Assembly (NCBI GenBank): GCA_026874595.1
Contig: CM049310.1
Span: forward strand, 9,736,001 to 9,800,000
Length of the DNA stretch: 64,000 nucleotides
Direction: 5' to 3'
Origin: Sipunculus nudus
Taxonomy: Eukaryota; Annelida; Sipuncula; Golfingiida; Sipunculidae
Part shown: positions 37,701-47,299 of the stretch, in pieces
Layout of the letters: the number at the start of each line of letters is the position of its first letter
How positions within the stretch are numbered: position 1 is the stretch's first letter
Translations under genes and position numbers: made by a program
The notes under the pieces: generated by a model
Told to the model about the DNA's origin: nothing
Seen by the model: the letters and a program-made list of their open reading frames with translations, nothing else
The model's database searches: none

Positions 37701-40700
37701 ATTGGCAATAACTGCAAATATTATGGGATTTTTCTTTCTCTTACTTCTCATTTGACCACAGTTATTAAAACTTACATATTTGGTGTTGACTGATCACTTG
37801 TAATTCTGTATGAAATAAATGAAATATTGGGCAGCTTTTGATAGCTCTGTAGACAGAAACAGACTAAAAATCCTGTAAAAGTACTGTTTCATTGCCTAAT
37901 AGCAGTAAAATTATACTATAGTATTTACTTAAGATGTCATTCATTGACTGTGGAGTCCATAATCACAAAACTAATCTGAAAATAGGTACCTACCGGTAGG
38001 TGTACACTGTTTTATACATGCACTTAAGCAAGCAAATAGGTCACAATCAAACCCACAGACAAAATGGAATGTGATGTCCTGTGAAGGGGGATATAAATGA
38101 ATACTAATTACTTACTATATGTACAACCATCAGGTTCTGGAGATTTCCCCAGCTTCTTAGCATAATGAGGTGCATACCACACCTGCAGGGCTTCCCCTTC
38201 ACTGATCTTCTTTGTTGTAAGGTAGAAAATGTCCATGCCTATAAAAACAAGTGACCCATGGGTCATGATACTCCACTTACTTGCATGCTTTTTGGTATGC
38301 AAGAAATTTTTCCAAGGACCTACCAGGATATTATGAAAAAAAGTTTCTACATCAAGCAGTTAAGAGTGTATTGATAATAACTGGCCAGCCAAGATTTCTG
38401 AATACAACAAGGAACCTTGAACAATGGGTAACTAGACTCCCAGAGTGTTCACAGTGTTACATGAAATCCCCTGGATCTTAATTAAATTAGAAGTTTCTAG
38501 GTCCAACTAACCAATCATGCAAATGTGTCCTGTAAGAAGCTCAAATCATGTTCTTTCACATATCTTGCAGGACAGAGGTCAATATGAGCTTATTTCAGGT
38601 TTTCAAGGAGATTTTTCCCTTAATGTTAACTGAAAAGATTCTATGTCCAACATTTAAGATTTGTGCCCTGTTAATGGATGACCACTTCTTCGATGGCCTC
38701 AAATATAATTAAAAAAATGCATAAAAAATGGGGAAAAAATAAAGGTGGTGCCACCAGTCAGCAAGAACTGATGAAACACTCAATGATGAATATGCATGCA
38801 AAGAATAATGGTAATCAATGCATTAGTTGTTCAGATACTGCAGCTTTTGCATATAATTTCAGGTTTCCTAGGAGATATTTCATGAGATGCCAATGAAGCA
38901 ATGATATAAATATCTGCATACCTGGATTGAAGGGGCATCTTATTCATCATTTTCTCAATAATTTTCTTCTCTCAAGTATTGCAAATTCAAAACCCTTGCG
39001 AATATAAATCCACCTTCAGTATTCTTTCAAGACATCTTCATCTACAGGGCTTGTAATAATCATATATATTTATGGGTCATCCATACACTATACAGGAAAC
39101 TCTGCTGACTGTGCTTATTGCTATTCACAAACTTTTACTCACCCATCTGCACAGCCATACAGTTCTGCTCTGTTGCTGTTTTGGCAGTGGGCACTAGACA
39201 CAGCCAGTTACATTCGTTCTCACTGTCTGTCAGCAGAGAGACTGAAGATCCATCCTTCAGGAATAGCTGCAACATAACACAGAAAAAAATAAATAGAAAT
39301 AATTCAGTAACTAGTAACTCCTGAGATATGTGTGATTTTCAGCCAAAATAAATGAACTGATGGAGACAATACAAAGATGAAAGGTCAGAGGTCACACCAA
39401 AATTACAGGGCATAGGTTCAAAATTCACCTGTATCCCTATTCAACCCTAAATCGTTTTATAAAATTCTATTCTGTAGCCATGTGGTAGTTCTCTGGAAAC
39501 AGACATAACAGTGGTGGTGGCCATGGCAGCAGTGGCAGAACCTAGCTGAGAACAAAGTGTTCGCAAAACCATGTTTTGGCAAATACAATAATAATGATAT
39601 ATTTACTTTATTTTAAAATTAAATCCATCTGAAAAAGGAAGTTTTGTTCCTTAAATAATAAAGTATAATGAAACAGTTTCTAAGGTATATTATGCATTTA
39701 AAATCATAAGCTGATAAAAGATACCTAAAAAATTAACTAGAAAATAAAAGGTAAATATGTTATCACCTTTGTAATGAAAATATCTCAGGCAATCTGTGTA
39801 ATTACCTTGATAATGAAAACACCCCCAGGTACCACCTCATTTGTTGTTCTCCTTGCTTCATAGGGACCCAGGCGACTTTTAACAGGGATATCTTTTTTAG
39901 CCACAATTTTAGTGGACCCATCTTCTTCAGTAATGACTCCCCACTCGACAGGCAATGTAAGCTGTGCTCTATGATAGAAACAAAACACTTTTATAAAAGA
40001 GTTGTAGCTCTTAAGGAATCTTACCTTACTCTTTTAATGCACATACATTATTATAATAAAGGTAGGTTTCAGACAGGCTGAGTTTATTTTGTAACAAAAC
40101 TCTAAATCATCATGCAATCTTGAAATCTTCATGAACAATAATTATTACTGCTCTGTAATGTAAAATAAGTAAAGCATTGGATTTTAGGATATATTCCACT
40201 TTTGGGACACCACTATATCACTAATTGACCCCCCCCCCCATTTGTCTCTTGGCCCCCAAAAGGGCAAGCAGATCAGCTGGTCTCTGAACCTGCTGCAATG
40301 TACTCTAAATGGTGCAGACCTATATTAACTTGGCTGAAACTTACAATAGCCACTTCAACTGTCTGGACCTTTAACCCTCAAACTTACCAAAGCAGACTGG
40401 CAGTATAGTAAGTTTTGGTCTAATAATAAATAACAATTATTCTTAATTTGGACAGCTGTGTCAGCCATCAGAAACCATATTTCTGTGTTGTCTCATATGT
40501 GGGAGAAATATCAAAAGGTCAAACACTCAACTAAATGACTCATTATGCTTTCAATATTTACTGTCTGTTCCAAAATATGTAGTTTTAAATTGGATATAGT
40601 ATCAGAAATTTCTGATAGTTTTACTATTTTTACATTTATAAACATTTAAGCCTAATATCTAAGACCTCTATCATAGTCATGTAGTAACCATTTTGTAAAC

Positions 40701-42220
40701 CTTATGATTAGTAGTAATTAAATATAATTGCATGGTTCACCAAGTACGGGACTGTTAGTATGTTTTAAATGTTACAAAATTTAATAACAATGATATCACT
40801 GTGCAAACAGACTGAATCAGTGCTATGTTTCCATTGTATACTTAAACTTAATGCTCTCTACCTTATAAATATGAAATTTTTCCACATGCAGCATATTTGT
40901 AAACAAAACATTGGTCTTAAAACTCTTAAATCATACAAAATAATTGTTTTGTCTAAATTATGAGCACTAACCTGTGATAAAAAACCTAGGAATGAAAACT
41001 TTAAACTAAACCATTACCATTAATATATTATTTGATGAATCAGGAGATTACAAAAATATAATTAACCTGCTTTGGTTCACTTCTGTTGATTCCTCTTCCA
41101 TCAGCTGGGGACAAGACTCTGTTGCATGGTCCCCACCACAAACGCAGCACTCTGCAAGGATATTAATTATCTGTATTAGCATACAAGCACTTGAAGATCA
41201 TGTTAACCACCTGGGACTGTTACAATACAGGGTTATCTTAAATTATATTATACTGTGCCATTTGGTAAAATACACACAAATATTGTATCACATCTGTATC
41301 AATATATTATGTTCACCATATCAGATCTGTTATAAAGTTTAAATATATATATTATATAGATATACCGATACACAGAGCTGAATGCATACATCAGAATGCC
41401 GATATAATATGCTTCAGCATGGAATGTTCCTGCTTATTTGGTATCTGATTGATCCATTAAGTACATTTAATGTGCAACTTGCACTCAGATGATATAAAAA
41501 AAACCAGTTTGGTCATGGTTACAAACAGGCACTTTTGAGTACCATCAATAAATTTATGAGATATCTTTATTCATATTGACAACTACAGTTATTATACAAT
41601 ATACATATGGTGTTTATAGCAAATATTTGTAATTATTAATACTATATATTTATTGAAGTGTAATATTTATTACTCACTGTATTTTTGTTTTAGTTCTTCC
41701 ATAATTTGATGACAGAAAACTGACAGGGTTCAACATTAATTTTTGAGTACTTGCCCAGTTAGTCAAGTAACACCTAGCTTTTACATGCCCTTCATGAATT
41801 TTCACTTGCCATGTCTTACAAAAATTGGCATGTTCCACAGGATTACCTTGCATATGTTATTGCACATTACACAGACAACACCATGTGCAAATGTTTGATA
41901 ATAATAGTTCTCCAGATTCAGGCCTTTGGATAAAAACATATGCTAGACCCACTTGCCAACTAGGCAAGTAGGAGGAAACTTTTGGTTGCTCTTCTACTAT
42001 TTTCAAGAACTTTACTCGCCCCAGGCAAGCAGTTATCTCTAAATGTTGATCCCTGATTGTATACAACAAATTTATATACCACAGTGATTATGCCCATAAA
42101 TTTTGTGTAGAGAGAAAGCACATAGAAGTCAGGCTTCAAACTAGCATTATTCTTTTAAAAGATAAACTTATTTCATTGAATTATAACCATAATAAAATTA
42201 CCTTCAGCAGACTGATCCAT
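20394..42220 (-). CDS. PRDM15-like: PRDM15-like PR/SET-domain zinc-finger protein, 9 coding exons, 1472 aa predicted
   Basis: Exons on the minus strand: 42220-42202, 41151-41067, 39968-39806, 39266-39143, 38238-38116, 30820-30731, 28490-28407, 27961-27914 and 24076-20394. Every junction is GT-AG and keeps phase. Order in the protein: a CCHC zinc knuckle CCVCGGDHATESC (8-20); PR domain about 39-165 (KKDIPVKSRLGPYEARR, ECNWLCLVP, VWYAPHYAKK); an acidic linker; AT-hooks GRPRK and RGRPP (about 420 and 524); 24 zinc fingers (264-1149); a Q/S/T-rich tail to 1472. PRDM proteins are chromatin-associated transcription regulators; most PR domains have weak or no methyltransferase activity. The knuckle, the VWYAxxYAKK ending and the fingers favour PRDM15 over PRDM10 or PRDM4 by eye. 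A further small exon in the long introns cannot be excluded, but none is needed for phase. AATAAA on this strand at 19747-19742 is a possible polyadenylation signal. Confidence 0.9.
24080..27910. other. PRDM15-like intron 8: AT-rich, no further exon recognised
   Basis: Holds two runs of CTTCCC/GGGAAG-rich sequence (24680-24790 and 25940-26035) and a GC-richer stretch near 26690-26900 with two ATTGG (CCAAT-type) boxes whose role is unclear. Confidence 0.5.
27914..27961 (-). CDS. PRDM15-like: PRDM15-like gene coding exon 8 (48 bp)
   Basis: Acceptor ACATTACAG, donor TTTAA|GTAAGT. Encodes the linker DLDGKDTYQPDTSHL between the PR domain and the fingers. The phase fits the exons on both sides (2 + 45 + 1 nt). 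Confidence 0.8.
   Translation of the reverse strand, partial: ATLMERTLTSQIPHI
28407..28490 (-). CDS. PRDM15-like: PRDM15-like gene coding exon 7 (84 bp)
   Basis: Acceptor TATATTTCAG, donor AAAAA|GTAAGT. Encodes MVDITTSLPRPEENIRATVS and FVKSAIK of the linker region. Phase fits (2 + 81 + 1). No recognised domain. Confidence 0.8.
29225..29420 (-). mobile_element. (TA)n plus second hammerhead-like segment
   Basis: (TA)n at 29230-29283 lies downstream, on the minus strand, of CACCTGATGAGTGCCATGCA. The UGCC/GGUA pairing could form stem II, but the GAAA box is degenerate (GAGA). It resembles the layout of the 11.3-11.5 kb segment: a CTGATGA box about 70-120 bp before a (TA)n tract. Confidence 0.35.
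29625..30655 (+). repeat. GGTGGCGCCACC modular repeat in PRDM15-like intron 6
   Basis: Palindrome copies at about 29638, 29787, 29917 and 30465 with the same flanking modules as at 16-17 kb, ending in GAGGGCGCAG-type sequence as at 4350 (inverted). Interrupted by a 391-bp inserted element. Confidence 0.75.
30067..30457. mobile_element. hAT-type MITE, 391 bp, with 8-bp target duplication
   Basis: Ends TAGGGCTGAAA and TTTCAGCCCTA are inverted. They are flanked by the direct repeat GTTGCAGG at 30059-30066 and 30458-30465. The subterminal ACTCGAGTCC is also inverted. The 8-bp duplication and TAGGG-type ends fit the hAT superfamily. Related uninterrupted sites (AATGGTTGCAGGTGGC at about 16230 and 16520) show the empty target. 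No transposase, so non-autonomous. Confidence 0.88.
30731..30820 (-). CDS. PRDM15-like: PRDM15-like gene coding exon 6 (90 bp)
   Basis: Acceptor CTCTTTGTTACAG, donor TTGCAG|GTGGGT. Encodes MLQYTRMSPTAPGHNTCIQP and VEDIFQQVA. Phase fits (2 + 87 + 1). The head of a dispersed repeat begins only 15 bases beyond the exon edge, so part of the polypyrimidine tract is repeat-derived. Confidence 0.8.
31698..31843 (+). repeat. Polypurine (GA)n tract
   Basis: About 145 bp of almost pure purine on the plus strand, broken by GCTAGACTACC. CTACCAGAGAG and CTCTCTGGTA near its right half are inverted. Long purine tracts can form triplex DNA. Reading frames here are low-complexity artefacts. Confidence 0.9.
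31938..34040. mobile_element. Foldback transposon, 2103 bp, TIRs made of TACCGAAAAG tandem repeats, 9-bp target duplication
   Basis: Ends GGGTCTTTCTAAACACC and GGTGTTTAGAAAGACCC are perfect inverted copies. CATTTATAC flanks both sides (31929-31937, 34041-34049). Each arm starts with about ten ACCGAAAAGT units and then repeats a longer module of a few hundred bp with CAATTTGCTA-like text, two or three times per arm. The centre (about 32700-33290) is AT-rich without coding sequence. A 9-bp duplication with long TIRs fits Mutator-like or foldback elements. Confidence 0.88.
38116..38238 (-). CDS. PRDM15-like: PRDM15-like gene coding exon 5 (end of PR domain)
   Basis: Acceptor TTTTTATAG, donor CATATA|GTAAGT. 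Encodes MDIFYLTTKKISEGEALQVW and YAPHYAKKLGKS, the C-terminal signature of PR domains. The acceptor lies 8 bases from the head of a dispersed repeat (38246). Confidence 0.92.
38246..38880 (+). mobile_element. Modular dispersed element, copy 5 (head plus about 0.6 kb; no tail seen)
   Basis: Head AACAAGTGACCCATGGGTCA at 38246. The interior has a GGTGGTGCCACCAGTC module at about 38742 like those at 18 kb and 49-50 kb. No TCAGCTGAGC tail was found, so it may be truncated. Confidence 0.55.
39143..39266 (-). CDS. PRDM15-like: PRDM15-like gene coding exon 4 (PR domain core)
   Basis: Acceptor ATGTTGCAG, donor ATGG|GTGAGT. Encodes LFLKDGSSVSLLTDSENECN and then WLCLVPTAKTATEQNC. The Cys-Asn-Trp motif is where PR domains differ from the NHS of catalytic SET domains. 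Confidence 0.92.
39806..39968 (-). CDS. PRDM15-like: PRDM15-like gene coding exon 3 (start of PR domain)
   Basis: Acceptor TTCTATCATAG, donor ATCAAG|GTAATT. Encodes AQLTLPVEWGVITEEDGSTK, KKDIPVKSRLGPYEARR and VPGGVFIIK. The K-x-I-P-x-x-x-x-x-GPYE pattern is the typical N-terminal half of a PR domain. Confidence 0.92.
41067..41151 (-). CDS. PRDM15-like: PRDM15-like gene coding exon 2 (zinc knuckle)
   Basis: Acceptor TCCTTGCAG, donor AGCAG|GTTAAT. Encodes CCVCGGDHATESCPQL, a C-x2-C-x3-H-x4-C zinc knuckle. Several PRDM proteins, including PRDM15, carry such a knuckle just before the PR domain. Phase fits (2 + 81 + 2). Confidence 0.88.
41724..42055. mobile_element. CAGGG-TIR element, 332 bp (MITE-like)
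   Basis: Left end CAGGGTTCAACATT; the right end reverse-complements to CAGGGATCAACATT, and both continue to a TTGCC box about 26 bases in. No matching target duplication is visible, so the class (hAT suspected from the CAGGG end) is uncertain. In the intron between the start-codon exon and coding exon 2. Confidence 0.65.
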
Positions 42221-42275
42221 CCTGCTGTTTCTTTCATCAAACACTGACTACCCAGTGCACACACATATCCAGACG
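42202..42275 (-). CDS. PRDM15-like: PRDM15-like gene exon with start codon
   Basis: Acceptor TTGTGTTTTAG ends at 42276; donor CTGAAG|GTAATT. The ATG at 42220-42218 begins MDQSAE and an in-frame TAG lies upstream in the same exon, which supports this start. Bases 42275-42221 are then 5' UTR. Confidence 0.8.
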
Positions 42276-42299
42276 CTAAAACACAAAACACTGTCAGAG

Positions 42300-43900
42300 G
42301 TAAAGAAGAATTCCAAGTTCCTACTAACACATATGCAGCATTTCCATTTAAAGTTTTGATAGTAAAATAATAAAGAACTTATTGCATAAGAAGTAAAAAC
42401 AAGAGTTAATGGAATTGGGAGTGAAAGAACAGAACCTTTTTTTTAATTTCAGCACAGATTTGCTGTTAACTTGATTTAAACTCAGACACTATGAAAGCAC
42501 TCACTCTACTATGCACATTTTTCAAAAGAGCAGCATATGCACAAATGTAGGTTTATTCCCCAGTGAAACCCCATGTATTTGGTTGTAAAATGTATTTAAT
42601 GTATGGCATGAACAGGTGAGAAGTTTATGCCATGGCAGGGATGGCACAAAACTTTAAGTACAAATTGTTCTGAGACAGACCTTAAGACGTAATCTGGAGC
42701 CACATACAGGACAACATAAACATAGTCGTAAATAAGTTTTAAAACTTGTACCTCTATATGAGAACTCATTAAAAAAAGTAAGCCTGAGTGTGAGTATACT
42801 CCATGCATCTCGACTGATTTGAGATTTTAGAATCCAGTAACCATCAGCTGCCTGCATAGAAAATTATATGAACCAGTCTAAAGTAATCCTTTCAATGATA
42901 TAGCGAGTAAAACTGAACAAAAATATTAATATTCAATAACAAATGCCAGAAAATGATGTGCCCACTTGGTCAGGTTGACATTCTATAATTTAAAAAATTT
43001 TCAGCTATATGGCTGATTGCAGAATCAGGGTTCGCATCTACCCAGGGTGAAACATATATTTCCCAACCCAGTGGGTAAAACCAGGTATTTTATCCGGGTT
43101 TTTACCCAGTTGATTACCCAAGTTTTTCACATGTTTATCTGCTTTTTTCATACATGAGGATCCTACTCAAGTTTCTTCCTGGTAGGTAAGCAGGGATTAT
43201 GTACATGTATACATTTTATGAATGTTGGTTGTTACTGAGGTCAAGTGGCTCTGACCACGTGTACATTACCCACGTCAAAAAGCTGCCATTTTCCAGTCAC
43301 ACTTTAATTGATGTTAGCCTGCAAGGCTGCACATCACTAATCAACAGGATTGTTTCACGCAGTTAATCTAAAAACTTCACACTGCAGATGCTTCTTCTGG
43401 TGACTGGACTTATCCACAACAAACTGCGCAACTGTTTGGGCAAATGAAAAAGCCCAGAAACTTGTTTTCTGTCACAGATTGCACTCGGAGTTCGTCAATC
43501 CTGAGGACCGCATGCAATTAACTACCGGTATTAAATATTGTGCCAGAATGCCTATTAAATGTGTCAAGTTGACTATAAATTATTAATATAAATACGTGCC
43601 ACCTGTTAGAAAATATATATACCAGTCATTCAGTCATTTTGCTTTAATTTGGGTTATGCTCTCTTAGAAATTCACAAGAACAGTGATAAGAGCTGCTCTC
43701 CATCACAGTCTTAAGGTACAATAACTAGGATGCACTTAAAGCTGAATTTGAACTGTGTATACTCATAATATTTAAATAATACATTTGTCTGTTATCACAT
43801 TCAACTATATGTTTAAAACTAGGGAAAATATGGGTCTGTCATAAAAGCCTGGATAAAATAGAAAAATAGATATAGAATGTATACATTTTAAATGTACCAA

Positions 43901-43905
<5 letters not shown>
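42300..43905. other. Part of PRDM15-like intron 1, no exon seen
   Basis: AT-rich. At about 43025-43130 a CAGGGTTCGCATCTACCCAG edge followed by several TTACCCA/TGGGTAA copies looks like the end of a transposon; no partner end was found. Confidence 0.4.
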
Positions 43906-43907
<2 letters not shown>

Positions 43908-43973
<66 letters not shown>

Positions 43974-44512
43974 CACTGTGACAACACGGATCCTGCAATA
44001 AACAAGGGACCTATGGGTCACTGTGCTCAGCTGACGTTAACCTTGAAGGTAAAAATCTAAAATAATATCTAATGGAGATAAAGTGTAAGGGGAAGAGACA
44101 ATAAAGGCCATGGTTGGTTTATATGATTGGTTTGAATTGATGAGCAAGAAATTGATGCAAAAAAAATTTTGTGACCTGACCATGTGTTTCCTAATGTTGA
44201 AACTAAAGCATGTGAGCAGTTTGTGAACAAATGATCTGTACTATTACCATGATCATTAGTTGGTTTTTCGATTAACTGTTGACATTTCAGTAGTTTACAC
44301 ATTTGTTCAATTGAATCTATTTTTTTGTATAAATATATATGTATTTTTTTATGAAATGTATACAGTTGAAATATAGCTAATTAACAACATAAAACAGGGC
44401 AAACAAAGCCTGATCTCAAATTCTGTTGATTCATAATTCTCAATTGCATCATCATAAATCTCAATCTTGTCAGATAACACCACATCATGCATACAAATGT
44501 TTATTTATTTTT

Positions 44513-44565
<53 letters not shown>

Positions 44566-45104
44566 CACTGTGACAACACGGATCCTGCAATAAACAAGGG
44601 ACCTATGGGTCACTGTGCTCAGCTGACGTTAACCTTGAAGGTAAAAATCTAAAATAATATCTAATGGAGATAAAGTGTAAGGGGAAGAGACAATAAAGGC
44701 CATGGTTGGTTTATATGATTGGTTTGAATTGATGAGCAAGAAATTGATGCAAAAAATATTTTGTGACCTGACCATGTGTTTCCTAATGTTGAAACTAAAG
44801 CATGTGAGCAGTTTGTGAACAAATGATCTGTACTATTACCATGATCATTAGTTGGTTTTTCGATTAACTGTTGACATTTCAGTAGTTTACACATTTGTTC
44901 AATTGAATCTATTTTTTTGTATAAATATATATGTATTTTTTTATGAAATGTATACAGTTGAAATATAGCTAATTAACAACATAAAACAGGGCAAACAAAG
45001 CCTGATCTCAAATTCTGTTGATTCATAATTCTCAATTGCATCATCATAAATCTCAATCTTGTCAGATAACACCACATCATGCATACAAATGTTTATTTAT
45101 TTTT

Positions 45105-45163
<59 letters not shown>

Positions 45164-45705
45164 CACTGTGACAACACGGATCCTGCAATAAACAAGGGAC
45201 CTATGGGTCACTGTGCTCAGCTGACGTTAACCTTGAAGGTAAAAATCTAAAATAATATCTAATGGAGATAAAGTGTAAGGGGAAGAGACAATAAAGGCCA
45301 TGGTTGGTTTATATGATTGGTTTGAATTGATGAGCAAGAAATTGATGCAAAAAATATTTTGTGACCTGACCATGTGTTTCCTAATGTTGAAACTAAAGCA
45401 TGTGAGCAGTTTGTGAACAAATGATCTGTACTATTACCATGATCATTAGTTGGTTTTTCGATTAACTGTTGACATTTCAGTAGTTTACACATTTGTTCAA
45501 TTGAATCTATTTTTTTGTATAAATATATATGTATTTTTTTATGAAATGTATACAGTTGAAATATAGCTAATTAACAACATAAAACAGGGCAAACAAAGCC
45601 TGATCTCAAATTCTGTTGATTCATAATTCTCAATTGCATCATCATAAATCTCAATCTTGTCAGATAACACCACATCATGCATACAAATGTTTATTTATTT
45701 TTTAC
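43908..45705 (+). repeat. 0.6-kb segment triplicated in tandem between (TA)n tracts
   Basis: Unique parts 43971-44515, 44563-45107 and 45161-45705 are each 545 bp and virtually identical; the only difference I saw is AAAATTTTG in copy 1 versus AATATTTTG in copies 2 and 3. (TA)n tracts of differing length precede each copy. Each copy carries the dispersed-repeat head AACAAGGGACCTATGGGTCA. Near identity implies recent amplification or an assembly artefact. Confidence 0.9.
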
Positions 45706-46315
45706 CACAAAAATATATCTTTTAAATCTGCAAAACAATAAATATCTAAAAATAAAACTTGATTTAGATTTCACAATTTTTAATTGTGTCTTTATTTGTC
45801 TTTATTTGTGTCTTTAACTGGAATAAAGCTGGAAAACTTTCCTATGTCACAAAACCCTAAGAATATGGCCAGAATGTCATATCTTATCATGTTGTTTGTG
45901 AAATATTAGAAGAATTTACACATTTATTCTGTTATTCCGGGGTATTTTGGGGTATTTCGGGGTATTCCAGTATTTAGTAGGACCGCATAGGAACTATATA
46001 GAGGAATATTTATGGTAAATGTGAGGAAAAACAGATGAGTGGTTTTGATATTAGGCAGTCCTGAAGTGTGAAAATAGGATTTTAATAAAAAATTGAGGTT
46101 TTTCCTTAATTTCTCAGAGGAACGAAGTCGCAAAGACCCAGTTTTCAGCTTGGTAGGAGATCTTGGGGACATCTAACATTATGCTGAATTTTGGATTCCT
46201 AGATCTTACGGTTTCAAAACGTGCCACATCAACGGACGGACGGACGGACGGAATGACGGACGGACAATGGACCACGACTATAGCTCAGATGACTTATAGT
46301 CAGCTGAGCTAAAAA
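44001..46315 (+). mobile_element. Modular dispersed element, copy 4 (head triplicated)
   Basis: First head at 44001 (AACAAGGGACCTATGGGTCA, then GCTCAGCTGAC). Tail at 46270-46315: a GGACGG tract, then CTATAGCTCAGATGACT and AGTCAGCTGAGC plus A's. The stretch 45985-46200 matches 36110-36340 of copy 3. Joining head and tail across the triplication is an inference. Confidence 0.55.
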
Positions 46316-46928
46316 TTCATAAAATATATTTAGAAAAAGGAAGCATAAAAAATTGCCCCTTTTAATAATAATCAACTAATATTTATTTGCTAATGTATTC
46401 GATTAAAAGTTTCACTTTTATATTCATAATTAAAGTTTACTTTTTTCTCCAAGATTTCATGCATGCAAATAATTAAATCTAATGCCCGTAAATGCAAAAT
46501 GTTAATCTGTAACACTAACACTAGTGTAGACAATTTTTGTTGTTGTAAAACACTGAAACAAAATATAAAATATGATGGAAATGATGAAAATTTAATATAA
46601 TTATAAAAATATAATTAAAAAATTAAAAAAGTAATTTCTCCATATGACTTGAGTGAACAGTTACGAAAAAGCAATCCAGCAGGGTCATCTCATTCGTCTG
46701 CAAAATCAAAGTTCCGGGTACGGGAATTTTGATTTTCCCGGTAGAAAGGGCCATCGCCCTTTCGAAAGTAAAAGACAAAATGGCCGAAAGAAAACGCCAT
46801 TCTGGTGACCCACAATATTCTTGGTACTTCCTCTAGTATGTCGACATAATTTCTAGAAAGTGATTCAATAAGCACATTTCACTGGCAAATAAATCAAAAC
46901 ATTTAGTATTACGGAAAGTCAAACTCAC

Positions 46929-47045
46929 CTCTCAGACGGCAACTGATGTATTTTCGTGATTTAAAATTAAATTCGGACCCAGTTGATTGTCGTTCTTTCT
47001 CGATTTGGACTTTGCACACGCGTGTTTGCCCACTTCCGGTGACAC
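46929..47045 (-). other. PRDM15-like: Probable first (5' UTR) exon of the PRDM15-like gene
   Basis: A CpG-containing stretch ending in a strong donor, CTGAGAG|GTGAGT (exon edge 46929), matches the acceptor of the start-codon exon at 42276. The upstream limit is not visible and is set near the ETS-type site. This would make a first intron of about 4.65 kb. Confidence 0.55.
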
Positions 47046-47052
47046 GTTAACG
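47031..47052 (-). promoter_or_regulatory. Candidate core promoter with ETS-type site
   Basis: ACCGGAAGTG on the minus strand (47040-47031) is an ETS-family consensus, common at TATA-less promoters, and sits at the upstream edge of the probable first exon. A TGACAC lies next to it. No TATA box is seen at the expected distance. The role is inferred from motif and position only. Confidence 0.45.
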
Positions 47053-47219
47053 CTTGTACTCCTCAATATAGGGCTGTCTGCCTATACTTTTTGAAGTGTG
47101 GTTGAATATCGATGTTCATTGTACAGTTTATACAATAATCTACGACTACATACCACCTGAAACAGGATAACCATGTTTTTCTAATGTTGGGAGCAAAAAT
47201 AAATGTACAGTGTCTGTTT

Positions 47220-47236
47220 GCCACCAGGTGGCACTA
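47220..47236 (+). promoter_or_regulatory. CTCF-like site upstream of the PRDM15-like gene
   Basis: GCCACCAGGTGGCACTA fits the core of the CTCF consensus (CCASYAGRKGGC plus CTA). It lies about 180 bp above the presumed promoter. Motif only; the core is partly palindromic, so chance or repeat origin is possible. Confidence 0.35.
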
Positions 47237-47299
47237 TAATTTGTTGGATGTTGCAGAAAATGTTGCCCCCCAGACCTTACGTAAAAAAGTATTTTTCGT

